Shown: one piece after another, positions 33,414 through 44,783 of the stretch
Layout of the letters: each line of letters starts with the position of its first letter
Position numbering within the stretch: position 1 is the first letter of the stretch
NCBI GenBank assembly: GCA_956465555.1
Contig: OY101119.1
Span: 1,722,629-1,786,628 of the forward strand
Source: Nitzschia sp. pyKryTriq1
Taxonomy: Eukaryota; Bacillariophyta; Bacillariophyceae; Bacillariales; Bacillariaceae
Direction of reading: 5' to 3'
DNA: 64,000 nt
Notes under the pieces: model-generated
The model's input: only the letters and a program-made list of their open reading frames with translations
Databases searched by the model: none
What the model was told of the DNA's origin: nothing
Position numbers and translations under genes: made by a program

Positions 33414-35640
33414 TCAAGATAGAACATCGGAGCCTCCCGATACCAAAGGCTCTTCATCTTCGTCCGCCGATAAATTCGTTCTGCCGGGTCGGAGTACTTT
33501 CACTTGGACTGCAACATCTTGCACAACAATCTCCTCAGTCCGAAATCTTTTCATCGCGAGATCAACCGATTTGTTCGCTTGGAATCGCAAAATACCTTTG
33601 ATGGGGAGCATAAAGAAAAAAGTGAGGCATACAAAATTGACACCAACCACCAACCATCAACCTTCACCGAACCAATACGCACCAAAACCTCTCTGGTTCG
33701 ACGCGACGGCCGCCTCAGAGATCTCCCCAAACTCGGAAAAGGCGTCAATCATATCTCCAGCAGTGACGGTTTTTCTCATTCCAGTGATGATAAGAGTCGT
33801 GACAGGAATTTCAGTTGCTAGCTGCAAGCCCAACAATGCCGCGCATTCGTGAATGGAACGAGAAGCTTCTTCGGGGCCAAGAACACCGTGACGGACGCTT
33901 GCTACCATTTTGTTCAACATCTCCTGCATGAAAAGTCGTCTAAAGAAGCCGTGGTGAATTGCATTAGCAATATTCCCCGGTGTTTTCAATGTTCTGGGTC
34001 GACAGTATTACCAGGACTTACCTCTCCTCGTCTGACGGAGTCTCCTTTCGTTTCAGCCAATCGGTGACTTCACCTAGTGCACTGGCTTCAATCTCTATTC
34101 CTATCAGGTGGACAGAACCTCCCCAAAGAAGTTCAGTAGGGTCGATGGTAGTGTCATCCTCGTCGATCAGCGCTCTTGTGAGAGCTTGACTCATCATGCC
34201 ATCGAATCCTGTCAAGTTGCCTTCTACACCGGCTCTCATTTTTTCCAGATTTTGGTCCTTGTACTGATCAAATTCATCCGCGAGATTATGTGTAGCATCG
34301 ACCTCATCACCAGAATCGCCATTAATAGAGTTCCCAGCTGATAGCAGCGACTGGTTGGAGCCAAGTGAGTCACTTGGCGAAATGACAGCCCCCCCATCCC
34401 TAGCAGCGCTTTGCAATACATAGTTGGGGGCGTTTGTACCAGTTAAGTTTCCTGCTTCATAATCTACCGGTTTTTGCCCAATACCATCCCAGTCGTTTTC
34501 GTCGCGTTGGCTCTGTTGAATGGCTTGCGCATTTCTCTGGGACTCGTGCTCCCTGATAAGACGTTGCTTTCTGTGGTATATGGTATAGCCAATAAGGACG
34601 ATGGATGCAGCCACAAGGACCGAAACCGCAATGGCGATCTTTCCATTCGAGTCTCCGCCCCCGGAAGGACCTGGCGCATCCGTAGGGGGTGGCGATGGCC
34701 TCGCGGTGGGTGGAGTGAAGGAGGGAGCCAGGGACGGCATGTCGCTGGGAATCTCCGACGGGGACCGCGACACGGAAGGCGCAAGCGTGGTCGGCCTCGG
34801 TGTGCCTGTAGGCGACAAGGTAGGGTCCGGGCGCACGATGACGCGAGAAGCAAGAAAGGCCTCTGAAACATTGAGCCCCAGAATCTGCATTTGCCGCGCA
34901 ACATTGGCCAGCTCCGTGTTCACATATGATTGGAATAGCAACGGATACGTGGAAACGTTAGTATAGTTGGATGAATATGCCATGTTGTAGTCAACCCGAA
35001 TGAATGTCGAGGCCTGCAGCCGTCGAGCTCGCATGTGGTATTTGTGCCGTGCGGAGAACGACAAACTTCGTCCAGCAGGACTAGGAGTGGGTTCAACAAA
35101 TTGCTGGACCAGGAAATCGCATTCCGTGCGAACCCTGCCTTCCAGACCGGTAGTGTCGCTTGGGGCAAACACTCCAGTGTAACTTGCATAGAGCCCCTCA
35201 AAAAGAGTTTGCTCCGAGGCGGTGAACAGCCGCCCATTTTCGACTGCGAACTCCTGTCGAAATCCGGACGTCGCCTCGATCGGCGTTTCAAAAGTGGCTT
35301 CCGGCGTCGGAGCCAGGGAGGGCATGCCCGAGGGCAGGTCGGAAGGAATCGTAGAGGGCGATCCGGTCGGGCCCTCCAACGACGGAACTGGCGAGGGAGC
35401 TGCGCTCAAAGAGGGAAAAGCGGTCACCGCCGGTGAAATCGCGGTAGGAGCATCGGTAGAATCCTGAGCAGAGACAGCCATCGAAGTCAGAGCCACCACG
35501 CACCAGAACAAGCCCAGTGTTAAAGTCATCGGATGGCTGCGACTTTTCAGCCTGACGCCTCTCTCACTGGATTTGCTGCCCTCGCCAGTGTCCCTTATCA
35601 GACGGGGCAGTTGCCTTGAGCGACCATTGAGCCAATACAT
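33414..35640 (-). CDS. Pro/Ser-rich single-pass surface protein with C-terminal RRM-like domain
   Basis: Three exons, 35640-34022, 33939-33683 and 33595-33414, give 685 aa. The N-terminus has a hydrophobic signal (LTLGLFWCVVALTSMAVSAQ). It is followed by Pro/Ser/Thr repeats (GSPSTIPSDLPSGMPSLAPT), a globular part of about 150 residues (TASEQTLFEGLYASYTGVF...), a second Pro/Ser block and one transmembrane helix (IAIAVSVLVAASIVLIGYTIYH). The cytoplasmic tail ends, after two introns, in TTLIITGMRKTVTAGDMIDAF...GEISEAAVASNQRGFGILRF...VQVKVLRP (quoted in parts), which has the beta-alpha-beta pattern and the RGFGILRF motif of an RRM RNP1. The PSxxPS ectodomain is characteristic of diatom proteins. 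The tail would be rare in a membrane protein. Both splice sites are canonical (gtaagt; gtgcgt). Confidence 0.72.
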
Positions 35641-36987
35641 AGGGCCCTACTCGTTCTGCGTGGTTAGCATGAAAGTAAAAATGCGGCAATGGCTATAGTG
35701 TGTCGTTTCACCCAAGTAAAACCAATCGTGATTCTTTGGAGCTTGATGCTTTATTGGCAGTTTGTTGGTTGGAGGTTGGGTCTCATCTAAAGGTACTGGT
35801 ATGTAGTCTACAAGTAGCGGCACGCTTGAACACTTGGCTCTTGCTTGGAGCAGCTTTTGGGGGCTTTGGCTTGCTACTCGTACACGTACAGCAAAACAAC
35901 TCAACAACTTTGCTTTCATTAGTCCTACAGTACAGTACCAGTACTGTACCTGGTACTGCACCTGGTGCTGTACCTGGTACGGTACTGTACCTGGTACGAA
36001 CAGACAGTACTCGTACTGCGTACCGGTACCGGTAGACTGTACAGAGCCGTGCTGTACCAGTGGTTCTGTGACGGTACATACGGTACATTCGGTACGTCCT
36101 GTAGTCGTACGAAGTTTCTGTTAATAACGCGAGCGGGCATGGCCATAAATTTTGAACAACGATTGACTACTACTCTAAGAGAGTATGGATAGCTACTCTT
36201 ACCGGTAGAGGAGTAGCAGTCCTCCGTTCAGTAGTCTCTACTCTCTGGTACTACTACTACTACTACCAGCTCTCTCTCGGGGTAGTAGAGAGAGAGTAGT
36301 AGAGTAGTAGAGAGTATGTAGAATACAGGTAGAGTAGACTGGTGCTACCTGGTACTACTAGAGTAGCTACCTCTAGCTAGAGAGTACTCTCTAGCTAGTA
36401 GAGAATAGCGTTAGAGCGACGAGAGAGAGAGAGGAGAGAGCTAGTAGTAGTACAAAAGAATGAGCTCTACTACTAAAGCTAAACTCTGCCTCTACTACTA
36501 GGTCTCGTTCTCTACTAGAGAAAGAGAGTAGTGTTCTGCTGTAATAATATAGTGCCGGTACTTACAAGGCACCTGCGAGTAAGTATCGTCAAGCAGCAAT
36601 AATGATCCTCTGACTTGACAGGTAACTTTACAGGAAATCTATGCAACAGCTACTATTCTAACTATCAGAAAGGACAACTGGAGTTGTGCATGGAGTCCCG
36701 ATATACACAATGAGGGTAAGACGAGAACCCCCAACCTGCCGACATTGCCATTCTCTTCCTATTGTGCGGTGCGAGTGGAATACCCTGCAGAGATCATATT
36801 TTCACTTTCACTTTGCCCACCGTAAAATGTCGAACAGAGGATTACTTGACTACCATACGCACAATTGCTCTGCCTATCGATACGTACTTGAACAGTTATT
36901 GGCACGTTGGGTACTGTACGGTACGATACTTCGTACTCCCAATATGTGCTGTAGCGATACCCTTAAACGTTACCTTTGTAGATGGCT
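35641..36987. repeat. Long simple-repeat spacer: GTAC island and CTACT/AGAGAG array
   Basis: About 35930-36110 is dense in GTAC, CCTGGTAC and TACCGGTA. About 36160-36540 consists of degenerate CTACT, TAGTAG and GAGAG units that can fold on themselves. The rest is AT/GC-balanced with no ORF resembling a gene. It is the largest non-genic stretch in the first half of the window. Confidence 0.75.
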
Positions 36988-38883
36988 CTACTGAAAGGCC
37001 TCCCAATCGTCGCTGTGGTAGTACTCCGCCAGGAGGCGATAGATATAGCTAGGTTGAAAACTTCCCACATTGGTCACGTACAAGTTGATGAGCTCCGGTC
37101 GAATGTAGTCATGAATTGGGTTAACCAAGTCCACTTCGGCCATGGCCGGATTCCCATTCCATTTCGCATATTCTACCACCGCACTCGGACTCAGCAAATC
37201 ATTCAAAGTATCCTGTCCTTCGTGCGGAAACAAGGGGGTTAATTTGAACATTCCAGTCAGGCACACAACTGGGACGGAATTCTGACTGGCCGCCAAAGCC
37301 ACCATGTTGCAGCCACTCGGAGCAATTAGACCTCCATTCGCCAGCACTGCATGGGCGGGCAACAGCACCTTGTTCACACGAGCCATCATGGCAAACAAAG
37401 CCGAGTCGGGAATACAAACGCATTCAATACCCACATCCGCTAAGAATTTTGCCATTTCATGACCCTCATAATGCGGTCCACCCTCACAAATAACTACCGT
37501 AAATCGAAGTTTTTTGTCCGCTGCCGCTTTTAAAAACTGAACACGACAACAAGAACGAATGAGCAATCATGAACAACTTGGGCTTCTGCTTACAGGAACA
37601 ACAAAAGGTACATGGGTACGTACCATTTTAATGGTGCGGCTTTGGCCATAACTAAGAATCACTTCACCTGCATGGATGTGGTTGGTGGCTTGATCATTGA
37701 TATTTTTATGCAAATCTTCCAAATCTGAAGTGATTTCCAGAATGGCCTCCATGATGGATTGTTTGAGATCTGGCCGATTCTGGTAAAATTGAGGAGGTAA
37801 ATCTAAGGAAGCCGACGCCGAGTCGGTCTCCAGGACGTCCCCGAACGACTCGGAACGTTGATGTTGCTGCGAAGCCGATCTTCGTGGCCCAGAAGTGGCC
37901 CGACCAGGCTTTACATGTTGGGGTAGTGCCCACAACATACTCTCCAGAGAACGATCGTGTTGCTTGGTTCGAGAAACATTGGGCTTGTTCGTACTCGGAG
38001 CCACTCCATCATTTTCGGTTTCCCCTGTGCCATTCATGACCTCTTCGCGGACGGCTGCAATGATTCTTCGGACGACGTTGCCGATCGCAGGCTCTCGGAA
38101 CCCACCGGCCGAATGAAGTTCTCGGCCCAGACCCCGCAACAAGTTGACGAGCTCAGCTGGTGTCCTCCACCGAGTGCCGCCGATCATTGTCTTCAGAAGT
38201 TCGACGGTTCGTACTGTGACAGCGCGGCGATCCATACGGGGACCAGTGCTGGACGTTGCAGAAGCAGCACCAGACGGGGTGGCAAGGCGCCCCAGTCGCA
38301 ATTCAATCTCAAACTTGTCCAACAGAGCCAACTGTTTTGCGTGATATGGCGCCGCTAGCCAGGACCTGACCACCGAGGGATCAGACATATTTTGTGTACC
38401 TTGGACATCTTCGCTGTTCGGAGACATGACTGATTTACTTTCTTTCGACGAGTACCAGGTACTGTCGTTGGTCTTTGTACTACACTCTAGAGAGGCTGGA
38501 CCTTTGACAAATATCGGTTTGTGATTTTTTGTCATGTGCTGCTTTGTGTGCTTGGGTGCTTGGGTGCTTTGTGCTTTGGTGCTTTTGGTTTTCTTCCATG
38601 CGAGATCCCATTTCCGAGGATTCCGCATTCCATCGCTGCCTCCGTGTGTCGTCCGCGCACCAGCACACAACGCCCGCCGCACGAAGGCAGGGGGTGAAAG
38701 ATCTTCTGATAGTCTACTAGAGATCTTCCGACTTTCCCCTGTGACTTGCTCGAGATTTTTGTGCAACTGCAGCAGCACCGATGATTTGGGTACAGACAGT
38801 TCGTCCTTGTATGTACTTGTTTTTGGTTTGAATTCGTATTGCAAGCTATCCTTGTTGCAAGCAGACATACAACCAACCTGCAT
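36988..38883 (-). CDS. EIF2B2: Translation initiation factor eIF2B subunit beta
   Basis: Two exons, 38883-37624 and 37536-36988, joined in phase 0 give 602 aa. The C-terminal half carries the eIF2B alpha/beta/delta family fold: NHIHAGEVILSYGQSRTIKM|FLKAAADKK, FTVVICEGGPHYEGHEMAK, RVNKVLLPAHAVLANGGLIAPSG and the ending PSYIYRLLAEYYHSDDWE. The spacing and ending fit the beta subunit best. eIF2B is the GDP-GTP exchange factor for eIF2 and the target of the integrated stress response. The first roughly 170 residues before DPSVVRSWL are extra compared with the roughly 350-aa human beta subunit. They are basic and Ser/Thr-rich (STKAQSTQAPKHTKQHMTK). A later methionine (residue 6 or in NMSDPSVV) could be the real start. 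The gene shares an extremely short divergent spacer with PARN. Confidence 0.92.
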
Positions 38884-38930
38884 TGTAGTAGTTCTTGCAG
38901 AACAGTCTTACAGTCAAAGCTTTGAACATC
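38884..38930. promoter_or_regulatory. 47-bp divergent start region eIF2B-beta / PARN
   Basis: Only 47 bp separate the two annotated ATGs. The promoters and 5' UTRs must overlap the neighbouring coding sequence, or one gene starts further in. No TATA is visible. Confidence 0.4.
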
Positions 38931-41232
38931 ATGACCTCCATTGTCCCGGCCAACGACGAGAATGGTCCCGTTTTCGTCGAAGAAGAAGTGTCCATCATTA
39001 TTGATGTCGTCAGGTCAAACTTCCTTGAGGTGAGTCGTCCAAGCGTCGGATTTTTTGGATCAACGCTGCAAGGAAATTTTGGATATTTCTCTCACCAAAG
39101 TCATCCCAGCAAAGCAATGATTTTATCAAGAACATTCAGAATGCTTCGTTTGTCGCCATTGATGAGGAAATGAGTGGAATTCAGCTTCCAGCTTCAATGA
39201 CTTCCCGATCATTGTCGAAGGACGAGACACCAGAAGACCGCTACCCGAGCTTCAAACAAGTATCAGAGCGATATTCCATCATCCAGCTTGGGATTTGCCT
39301 GTTCGAAAACATCTCAGAGTCTTCCCAGAAAGCCAAGTTTCACGTGGTACGTCTACTAGACAACAATGGCGGGATTTCATTCAGCTTCGTATCAAGTTGG
39401 ATGTTGGAAATGCATTATCTCATTCTTAGTCTCATCCCTTCCTTCCAGCGCCGCTATAAATTTACCTTGTTTCCTCCTTCAGATGCTAGTAGAGAAATAG
39501 TTCTCAGCCCCGGAAGTGTCAAGTTCCTTTCTGAGGATAACAATTGGTACGTCTACTACAACAGTCAACGTCTTTCCGGGTTCTGTTTTTGGTCTACAAG
39601 CACGTATTAAAATTCTAACTTATCGTCCCACCAGCAACTTGAACGAGTGGATCCAGGAAGGAATTCCATTTTGTACTGGGGAGGTTGCCACTCGGCTTTT
39701 AGAACGATTTCGCTCGGAACAGTTAGAAAAACAGGCCCACGAGTCGTCAAATCCTCCTCTGCCGTCGTTCAATCGCCGCCGGAAGGTCGAGCTGACACGA
39801 AATGAAGACAGAGATTTTCATGCTAGGGCCATGGCAAGCTTGCGGGAATGGTTGGACGCTGCAATCTTACCCAGCCATGGGGACTTGGAGGGGGTTTCTT
39901 TCCTTTTGCCTCCATGCAATTCTTTCTTGAGGCGGGCACTCTATGAATCTATCCCTTCTGAGTATCCAAATCTACTTCTCGAAACGGTTCACGAGACCAG
40001 TCAAATCCGTGTTTGGAGACTCAACTCCGAAGAACGGAAACGCCGTAATCAACGACTCCTGCGGGAGGGATTTGAAAAGGTCTTGTGTGAACAAGTGGGT
40101 GTTTGGAGGGTCTTCCTAGCGCTGGTCCAGGCCTGCACTGGCCAGGGGCCACGCAATCAAGCCGAGTACATGGCATTATCTTCGAACGTTCACGAGGCTA
40201 TGGAGCCGTTCGTACCCTCCAATTCGAACACCATTCGCCGCAAAATTCCCCTCGTTGTGCACAATGGACTGCAAGACCTTCTCTTTCTCTTGACTCATTT
40301 TCATTCTGATGCCCTCCCGGAAACTTGGCAGGAATGCAAACACCTCATTCACTCTTACTTCCCAGTTGTCTACGACACAAAGATATTGGCAAATGAATAT
40401 TGCGACAGGGAGATTTTTCGTGGTCGAACGCATTTGGCAGCAGTGTTCGAGCAGACGCTTCTTCGGCACGCTGAATGGAATCGTGTATTTTACCTGAATG
40501 GACAAGCCCAGCTACATGAACAGCTACATGATGCTGGCTATGACAGCTACTGGTAAGTGGATCCGTGAAAAAAATGGGTATTGTACGCGTTCGGATCCGA
40601 AGCTCATGAGTCGATTATTCTGTAATGTCGCATCCTCTTTTAGCACCGGAGTTTCATTCCATGGTTTGGTAACCCAAATCAACGAAAAGACTCAGTACCC
40701 AGCAGGAACTTCACGAGCCGAACTAAAGATTTGGGAATGCAGTGCTACTGACGAAGAGATTGCATGGCACTATGGGCGTAACAAGCTTTATTTTCATTTG
40801 AGTCCCTATACAATCGATTTGGCATCAAATTCCGATTCCTTGACCCATGGCATGTCTGAGTGTTCGACTTACCGCGTGGCTGGAATCGACCCGTCGGTGA
40901 CTAACAGAGACATCGTGCGGTGTTTAACAGGCCTGACGGACTCTTCTGGGCAACAGGTGAACTTCGACATTGTTTGGGTGAACGATGTGTGCTTCATCGT
41001 CGGAGCCACACTGCATTCCCGAGACATGTCTCGATACCAGGAGCACGGGCAGATTATCTCCAAAGCCCTAAAAAGTCGCTTCCAAAAGGGAACCATTGAA
41101 CCCTTCCCTAGACGTGAACTGAAGGATAGTTTTGCACCGAGCCTGTGGAATCTCTGGGGATTCCTGTCAGGAGACAAGCGTGCACGGCAAGACGACGGGG
41201 GAGGCCCGTCGAAACGAAGACGCATAGATTAA
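38931..41232 (+). CDS. PARN: Poly(A)-specific ribonuclease PARN (DEDD deadenylase)
   Basis: Five exons, 38931-39029, 39131-39346, 39449-39546, 39635-40552 and 40644-41232, give 639 aa. The DEDDh catalytic set is visible: SFVAIDEEMSGI (Asp44, Glu46), HNGLQDLLFLLTHF and HDAGYDSYCTGVSF with its Asp and upstream His. The YPSFKQVSERYSIIQLGICLF block after motif I and the YKFTLFPPSD strand are PARN-like rather than CAF1-like. The enzyme shortens poly(A) tails and matures small RNAs. An RRM-like stretch (STYRVAGIDPSVTNRDIVRCL...NDVCFIVGATL) lies near the C-terminus, as in PARN. The tail KRARQDDGGGPSKRRRID is a likely nuclear signal. Every splice keeps frame and rebuilds a conserved motif, especially GYDSY|CTG. 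Confidence 0.92.
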
Positions 41233-41247
41233 CCCAGGAGACCGACA

Positions 41248-42369
41248 TTAGGATGATTCCGAAAGGAGTCTCTTGCCAATCTCATAGGATGACAACATTA
41301 TAGCACACGCTGGAGCAACTTTGATCATCCTGGCTTGATTACCTCTCCACAAACCTGCGACCCCTTCTTCTGAAAGAATTTGATTCATAGTTGCGATGGT
41401 TCCCGTTGATTGTGGCCCAGCTGGCTTAGATCGGTAAGCAATCGCACCCTGATGGTCACAAAAAGCTGGTTCGAATGCCTCTGCGGAGGGCAAAACTTGC
41501 CTTCGTGTCTTGACAACATCGAGGGGAGTAGTAACAGCAGCAGCCAGAATTCCGGCTATCGTTCCATTTATCAGTGCTTGCACTCCTTGTTCCGTTGCCG
41601 TTTTTCCAGCCTTGCTGGACTCTGGCCAGAAGCCCCGCAATTCCTCGATAGTGAACCAGTACACTGCCGAAAAGGGCACATCACGCATCAGTGTTGGAGA
41701 CAATCCGCGATACAAGGCAAAAAATCCTTCATTCCTTATCACACTCTGCAATTCGGCAAGAAGCCCTGCACTGGCATGACCCCCTCCGATTTGAGCCGCC
41801 TGGCGAGTCCTGATTAATTCAAGAGGAGCGGTCGCACACGATGCCATGAACCTCGCCGATGCCCCGCAAAAAGCAGGAAGTATTGTCGCCGGTAATAGCC
41901 CTCCATTCAGTCTTTCCTTCAGCTCTTCGTAGCTCGTGAAATATAGAACAGTGTTTGGGACTCCCATCACTAACGTTGGGGTGATGCCTGCATAGATCCC
42001 TGCGGCGCCTTCTGTTTTCCAAATATTTTTTAACATCGATATGGTTCCAGTTGATCTTGAAACACTGAGATTTTCTTTTAAAACACCTGTCAATGGCTCA
42101 AAATATGGCACAGCACTTCTTGGAAGAATGCATTCTCTGAGACCATTGTTGAACACAAACACTCCGCACGAAGGGCACGGCTTTACATTCGGTGGGAGAG
42201 TACTCGTAGGAACGTGGGGAGCAACGCTGGAAATAGGCGAGCGAAACTGTTGACGAACTTTTACGACTTCCAATGGCGTCACAATGACGGCGGTCAGCAA
42301 CGATCCCACCGACCCGCTAGATATTCTCACCCAGAGCGACTCCTTGCTTTTCTGCTTCGAAGTGCTCAT
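41248..42369 (-). CDS. Mitochondrial carrier, SLC25A39/40 (MTM1)-type
   Basis: A single exon of 373 aa. Three carrier repeats show the PX[DE]xx[KR] signatures PLEVVKVRQ, PLELIRTRQ and PLDVVKTRRQ, with EGxxxLYRG/GLWRG-type loops between. The first matrix-side loop holds PCPSCGVFVFNNGLREC. The Cys pattern at residues 65, 68 and 80 is a hallmark of SLC25A39/40 and yeast Mtm1, proposed to bind an iron-sulfur cluster and tune glutathione import. So the likely role is glutathione transport across the inner mitochondrial membrane. Some mammalian cysteines may be absent. Its stop codon lies only 15 bp from that of PARN on the other strand. Confidence 0.9.
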   Translation of the reverse strand: MSTSKQKSKESLWVRISSGSVGSLLTAVIVTPLEVVKVRQQFRSPISSVAPHVPTSTLPPNVKPCPSCGVFVFNNGLRECILPRSAVPYFEPLTGVLKENLSVSRSTGTISMLKNIWKTEGAAGIYAGITPTLVMGVPNTVLYFTSYEELKERLNGGLLPATILPAFCGASARFMASCATAPLELIRTRQAAQIGGGHASAGLLAELQSVIRNEGFFALYRGLSPTLMRDVPFSAVYWFTIEELRGFWPESSKAGKTATEQGVQALINGTIAGILAAAVTTPLDVVKTRRQVLPSAEAFEPAFCDHQGAIAYRSKPAGPQSTGTIATMNQILSEEGVAGLWRGNQARMIKVAPACAIMLSSYEIGKRLLSESS

Positions 42370-43025
42370 CCTATCCTCTTTGTTTGATACTCTTATGTCT
42401 GAGTCGCAAGTACTTCGTATTTACTACACGCTCACACTACTATAAGATGGGTGGAGAGTGGAAAAACAACAACTTTTCTTGAACGATGACTTCATAGAAG
42501 ATGGTGATGCCCACAATACCGGTATGGTACTTCCTCAATCATACGAGCACTGGAATGAGGAAATGGTGAATAGTGAAGTTAGTGATTAAGTCTTGCCACA
42601 TCATCAATATCGCATCATCCTTCATCCTTCGGTCGGTCCCTTCTTCTCGCGCGCTTCTTCCTCCGCTATACGGTACGAGGGGGGCGGGGGGGGGGGGAAT
42701 ACAGTTCCCTTCTTTGACCCCCCAAATAAGATTGAGAAGAGATGGGGCGAATACCGCGGTATGTACTTCTTCGTACCGAAAGTGCGTGAGAAAAGACGAA
42801 ATAGGCGATGATCAACGATGATGATGATGCACGATGGACCAGCATGCATGATCCATGATGGATGATGGCGCAAGTCGAGGGATCTTGGATGCCGGATGCC
42901 GGTCGGTGGTAAAATACCAGGAGAAATATCTTGTTTCTCGGCTCTCACCTCTCACTTCTTTTCATTCTCGACCTTTTGATCTGCTTGCAGTCTGCTTCAG
43001 TGTAGACCCTGTCTGATCTGACATC
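42370..43025. other. Divergent spacer (carrier / prenylcysteine oxidase)
   Basis: It contains a TACCGGTA at about 42519 and a G-run at 42679-42697 (one C interrupting). No gene is seen. Confidence 0.5.
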
Positions 43026-44783
43026 ATGGCGTCATTGCTCCTTTTGCATAATCTTGCGGGGCTTCTGCGATTTTTATCATTTGTTTTGCTCTTCGGCGCC
43101 TTCACTACGAGTACAGCAGAGCGTGTCGCCGTGATTGGTGGTGGTGTTTCCGGCACTTTCGCAAGTCGATATTTGGTCGATTACGATCAAAATTGCAAAC
43201 TCGAGTCGCTCACTCTCTACGACCCAAACCCTCTTGGGGAGTATGTCACAAAGGAAAGCTCTAAAGATCCCTCCTGGCAAGGAAGTCGAGTAGCTACTTT
43301 GAAGCTTGATGATGGGAGACTAGTAGAGCTAGGTGCATCGATCTTCAGTGAGAAATTCAAGTTCGTCAAGGAGATGGCAAATGCAGGTAATCTCACGATT
43401 ACCCCGCCATTTCAAACAGGCTTACCAGAACCAAACTTGAACACGGGCTTTTTGATTTACAATGGGAATGGAGAAAACATGTTGAACACAGCAAACATGA
43501 CATCAGCTTGGAAGAAATTTTCGATTGCGTGGAGATATGGTCTGGACTTTTATCTCGTCTCAAAGGCAATGAATAACTTGATGCGGCGGTTTGAAGTCAT
43601 TCAAGAAAAACTAGCCGATCACGACAATTCGTTCTTCAATTCTCCATACGAAATGTGGAAATCCGTCGGTCTTGAATCCTCTGTGACCATGTCCCTTGCA
43701 GAATATTGTCGGCATTTGTGGGTGCCCGACCAGCTCCCATGGTGGCGAAGACTTCTCATGTATGGTCAAGGATCGCTGCAGGAGGAGCTCCTTGCTGGAA
43801 TCAATCTAGTGAATTATAACCAAGACAATTCTGCGATCAACGCTTTGTCGGGACTCGCATCTTTTTCGGTGATTTCTGTTCCAACATATGGGATTTCAGG
43901 GGGAAACGTCAAACTTGTTTCCAGTGCCTGGGACCAAGCCCAGAATAATCATTGCACACGTTGTGTGGAAAGATGCGCCTCAATTCGCCACGTAACAAAG
44001 CGCATTTCTACGATTGTTGGCAGCCTGGACGGGTTTGAGCTTTTCGGAGAAAACGGATCGCTCATTGGGACATACGATATTGTCATATTGGCGACTCCCT
44101 TGTCGATGTCGAAAATCGATTTTTTTGTGCAAAGCCACGTAGACCCCTCTGTGTTACAGCCGATGCCCCTGGGGAAACTTATTGAGGTTGATGAGGGCTC
44201 AGACATACCCGACGATCACGAAGGCCATAGTCTCCTCCCGCGGAATCTGCCACCATCAGCCAGCAGGCCTTATACACAGGTAGTGACGACCATTGTGCGG
44301 AACGCAACCTTACAAACTACTTACTTTTCGATCGACGAGCAACGCATTCCGAGGGGTATCTACATGACAGCAAAAGGCAAGGCCTCCGTTTACAACGTCA
44401 CTGCGATCTCGCAGATTTCAGCGCAAGCAGGTCTGTATAAGGTATTTTCATCACAATCCCTACCGTACGAGGCTCTGGTTGCCTTTTTTGGCCCCGGGGT
44501 CGACGTCGAGTACGAGAAAATTTGGGGTGGTTCACATGGTGGAGCCACCCCCGACTATAAGGGCAACGGAGAATCAACGGATTTTCTCTTATTTGATGGC
44601 GCTACGGGATTTCATGGGCACACCACGTCGGGGGCTCTGTACTATGCAAATGCACTTGAACTTTCCTTGGCTTGTATTGAAACCAGCGCTATGGGCGCCA
44701 AAGCTGTTGCCAAACTTGTAGCAAGACGCTTGGGGTGGATTCCTTCTACAGAACATAGTTTGGGATACGGCGACGAGCTATAA
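43026..44783 (+). CDS. PCYOX1: Prenylcysteine oxidase-like flavoprotein
   Basis: A single exon of 585 aa with a signal peptide or signal anchor (LLRFLSFVLLFGAFTTSTA) followed by the FAD-binding AVIGGGVSGTFASRYL (GxGxxG type, residues 36-50). LVELGASIFSEKFKFVKEMA is typical of the prenylcysteine lyase/oxidase family, and the C-terminal VDVEYEKIWGG...YYANALELSLACIETSAMGAKAVAKL supports it. These enzymes cleave the thioether of farnesyl- or geranylgeranyl-cysteine in lysosome-like compartments during prenylprotein turnover. Several N-glycosylation-like NxT sites fit a lumenal location. Substrate preference cannot be read from sequence. The reading frame is intact without introns. Confidence 0.88.
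   Translation: MASLLLLHNLAGLLRFLSFVLLFGAFTTSTAERVAVIGGGVSGTFASRYLVDYDQNCKLESLTLYDPNPLGEYVTKESSKDPSWQGSRVATLKLDDGRLVELGASIFSEKFKFVKEMANAGNLTITPPFQTGLPEPNLNTGFLIYNGNGENMLNTANMTSAWKKFSIAWRYGLDFYLVSKAMNNLMRRFEVIQEKLADHDNSFFNSPYEMWKSVGLESSVTMSLAEYCRHLWVPDQLPWWRRLLMYGQGSLQEELLAGINLVNYNQDNSAINALSGLASFSVISVPTYGISGGNVKLVSSAWDQAQNNHCTRCVERCASIRHVTKRISTIVGSLDGFELFGENGSLIGTYDIVILATPLSMSKIDFFVQSHVDPSVLQPMPLGKLIEVDEGSDIPDDHEGHSLLPRNLPPSASRPYTQVVTTIVRNATLQTTYFSIDEQRIPRGIYMTAKGKASVYNVTAISQISAQAGLYKVFSSQSLPYEALVAFFGPGVDVEYEKIWGGSHGGATPDYKGNGESTDFLLFDGATGFHGHTTSGALYYANALELSLACIETSAMGAKAVAKLVARRLGWIPSTEHSLGYGDEL

Noticed and set aside
35700-36124. Several ORFs across the GTAC island
   Set aside because: They are Tyr/Val/Pro/Gly low-complexity readings of the repeat, open on both strands.
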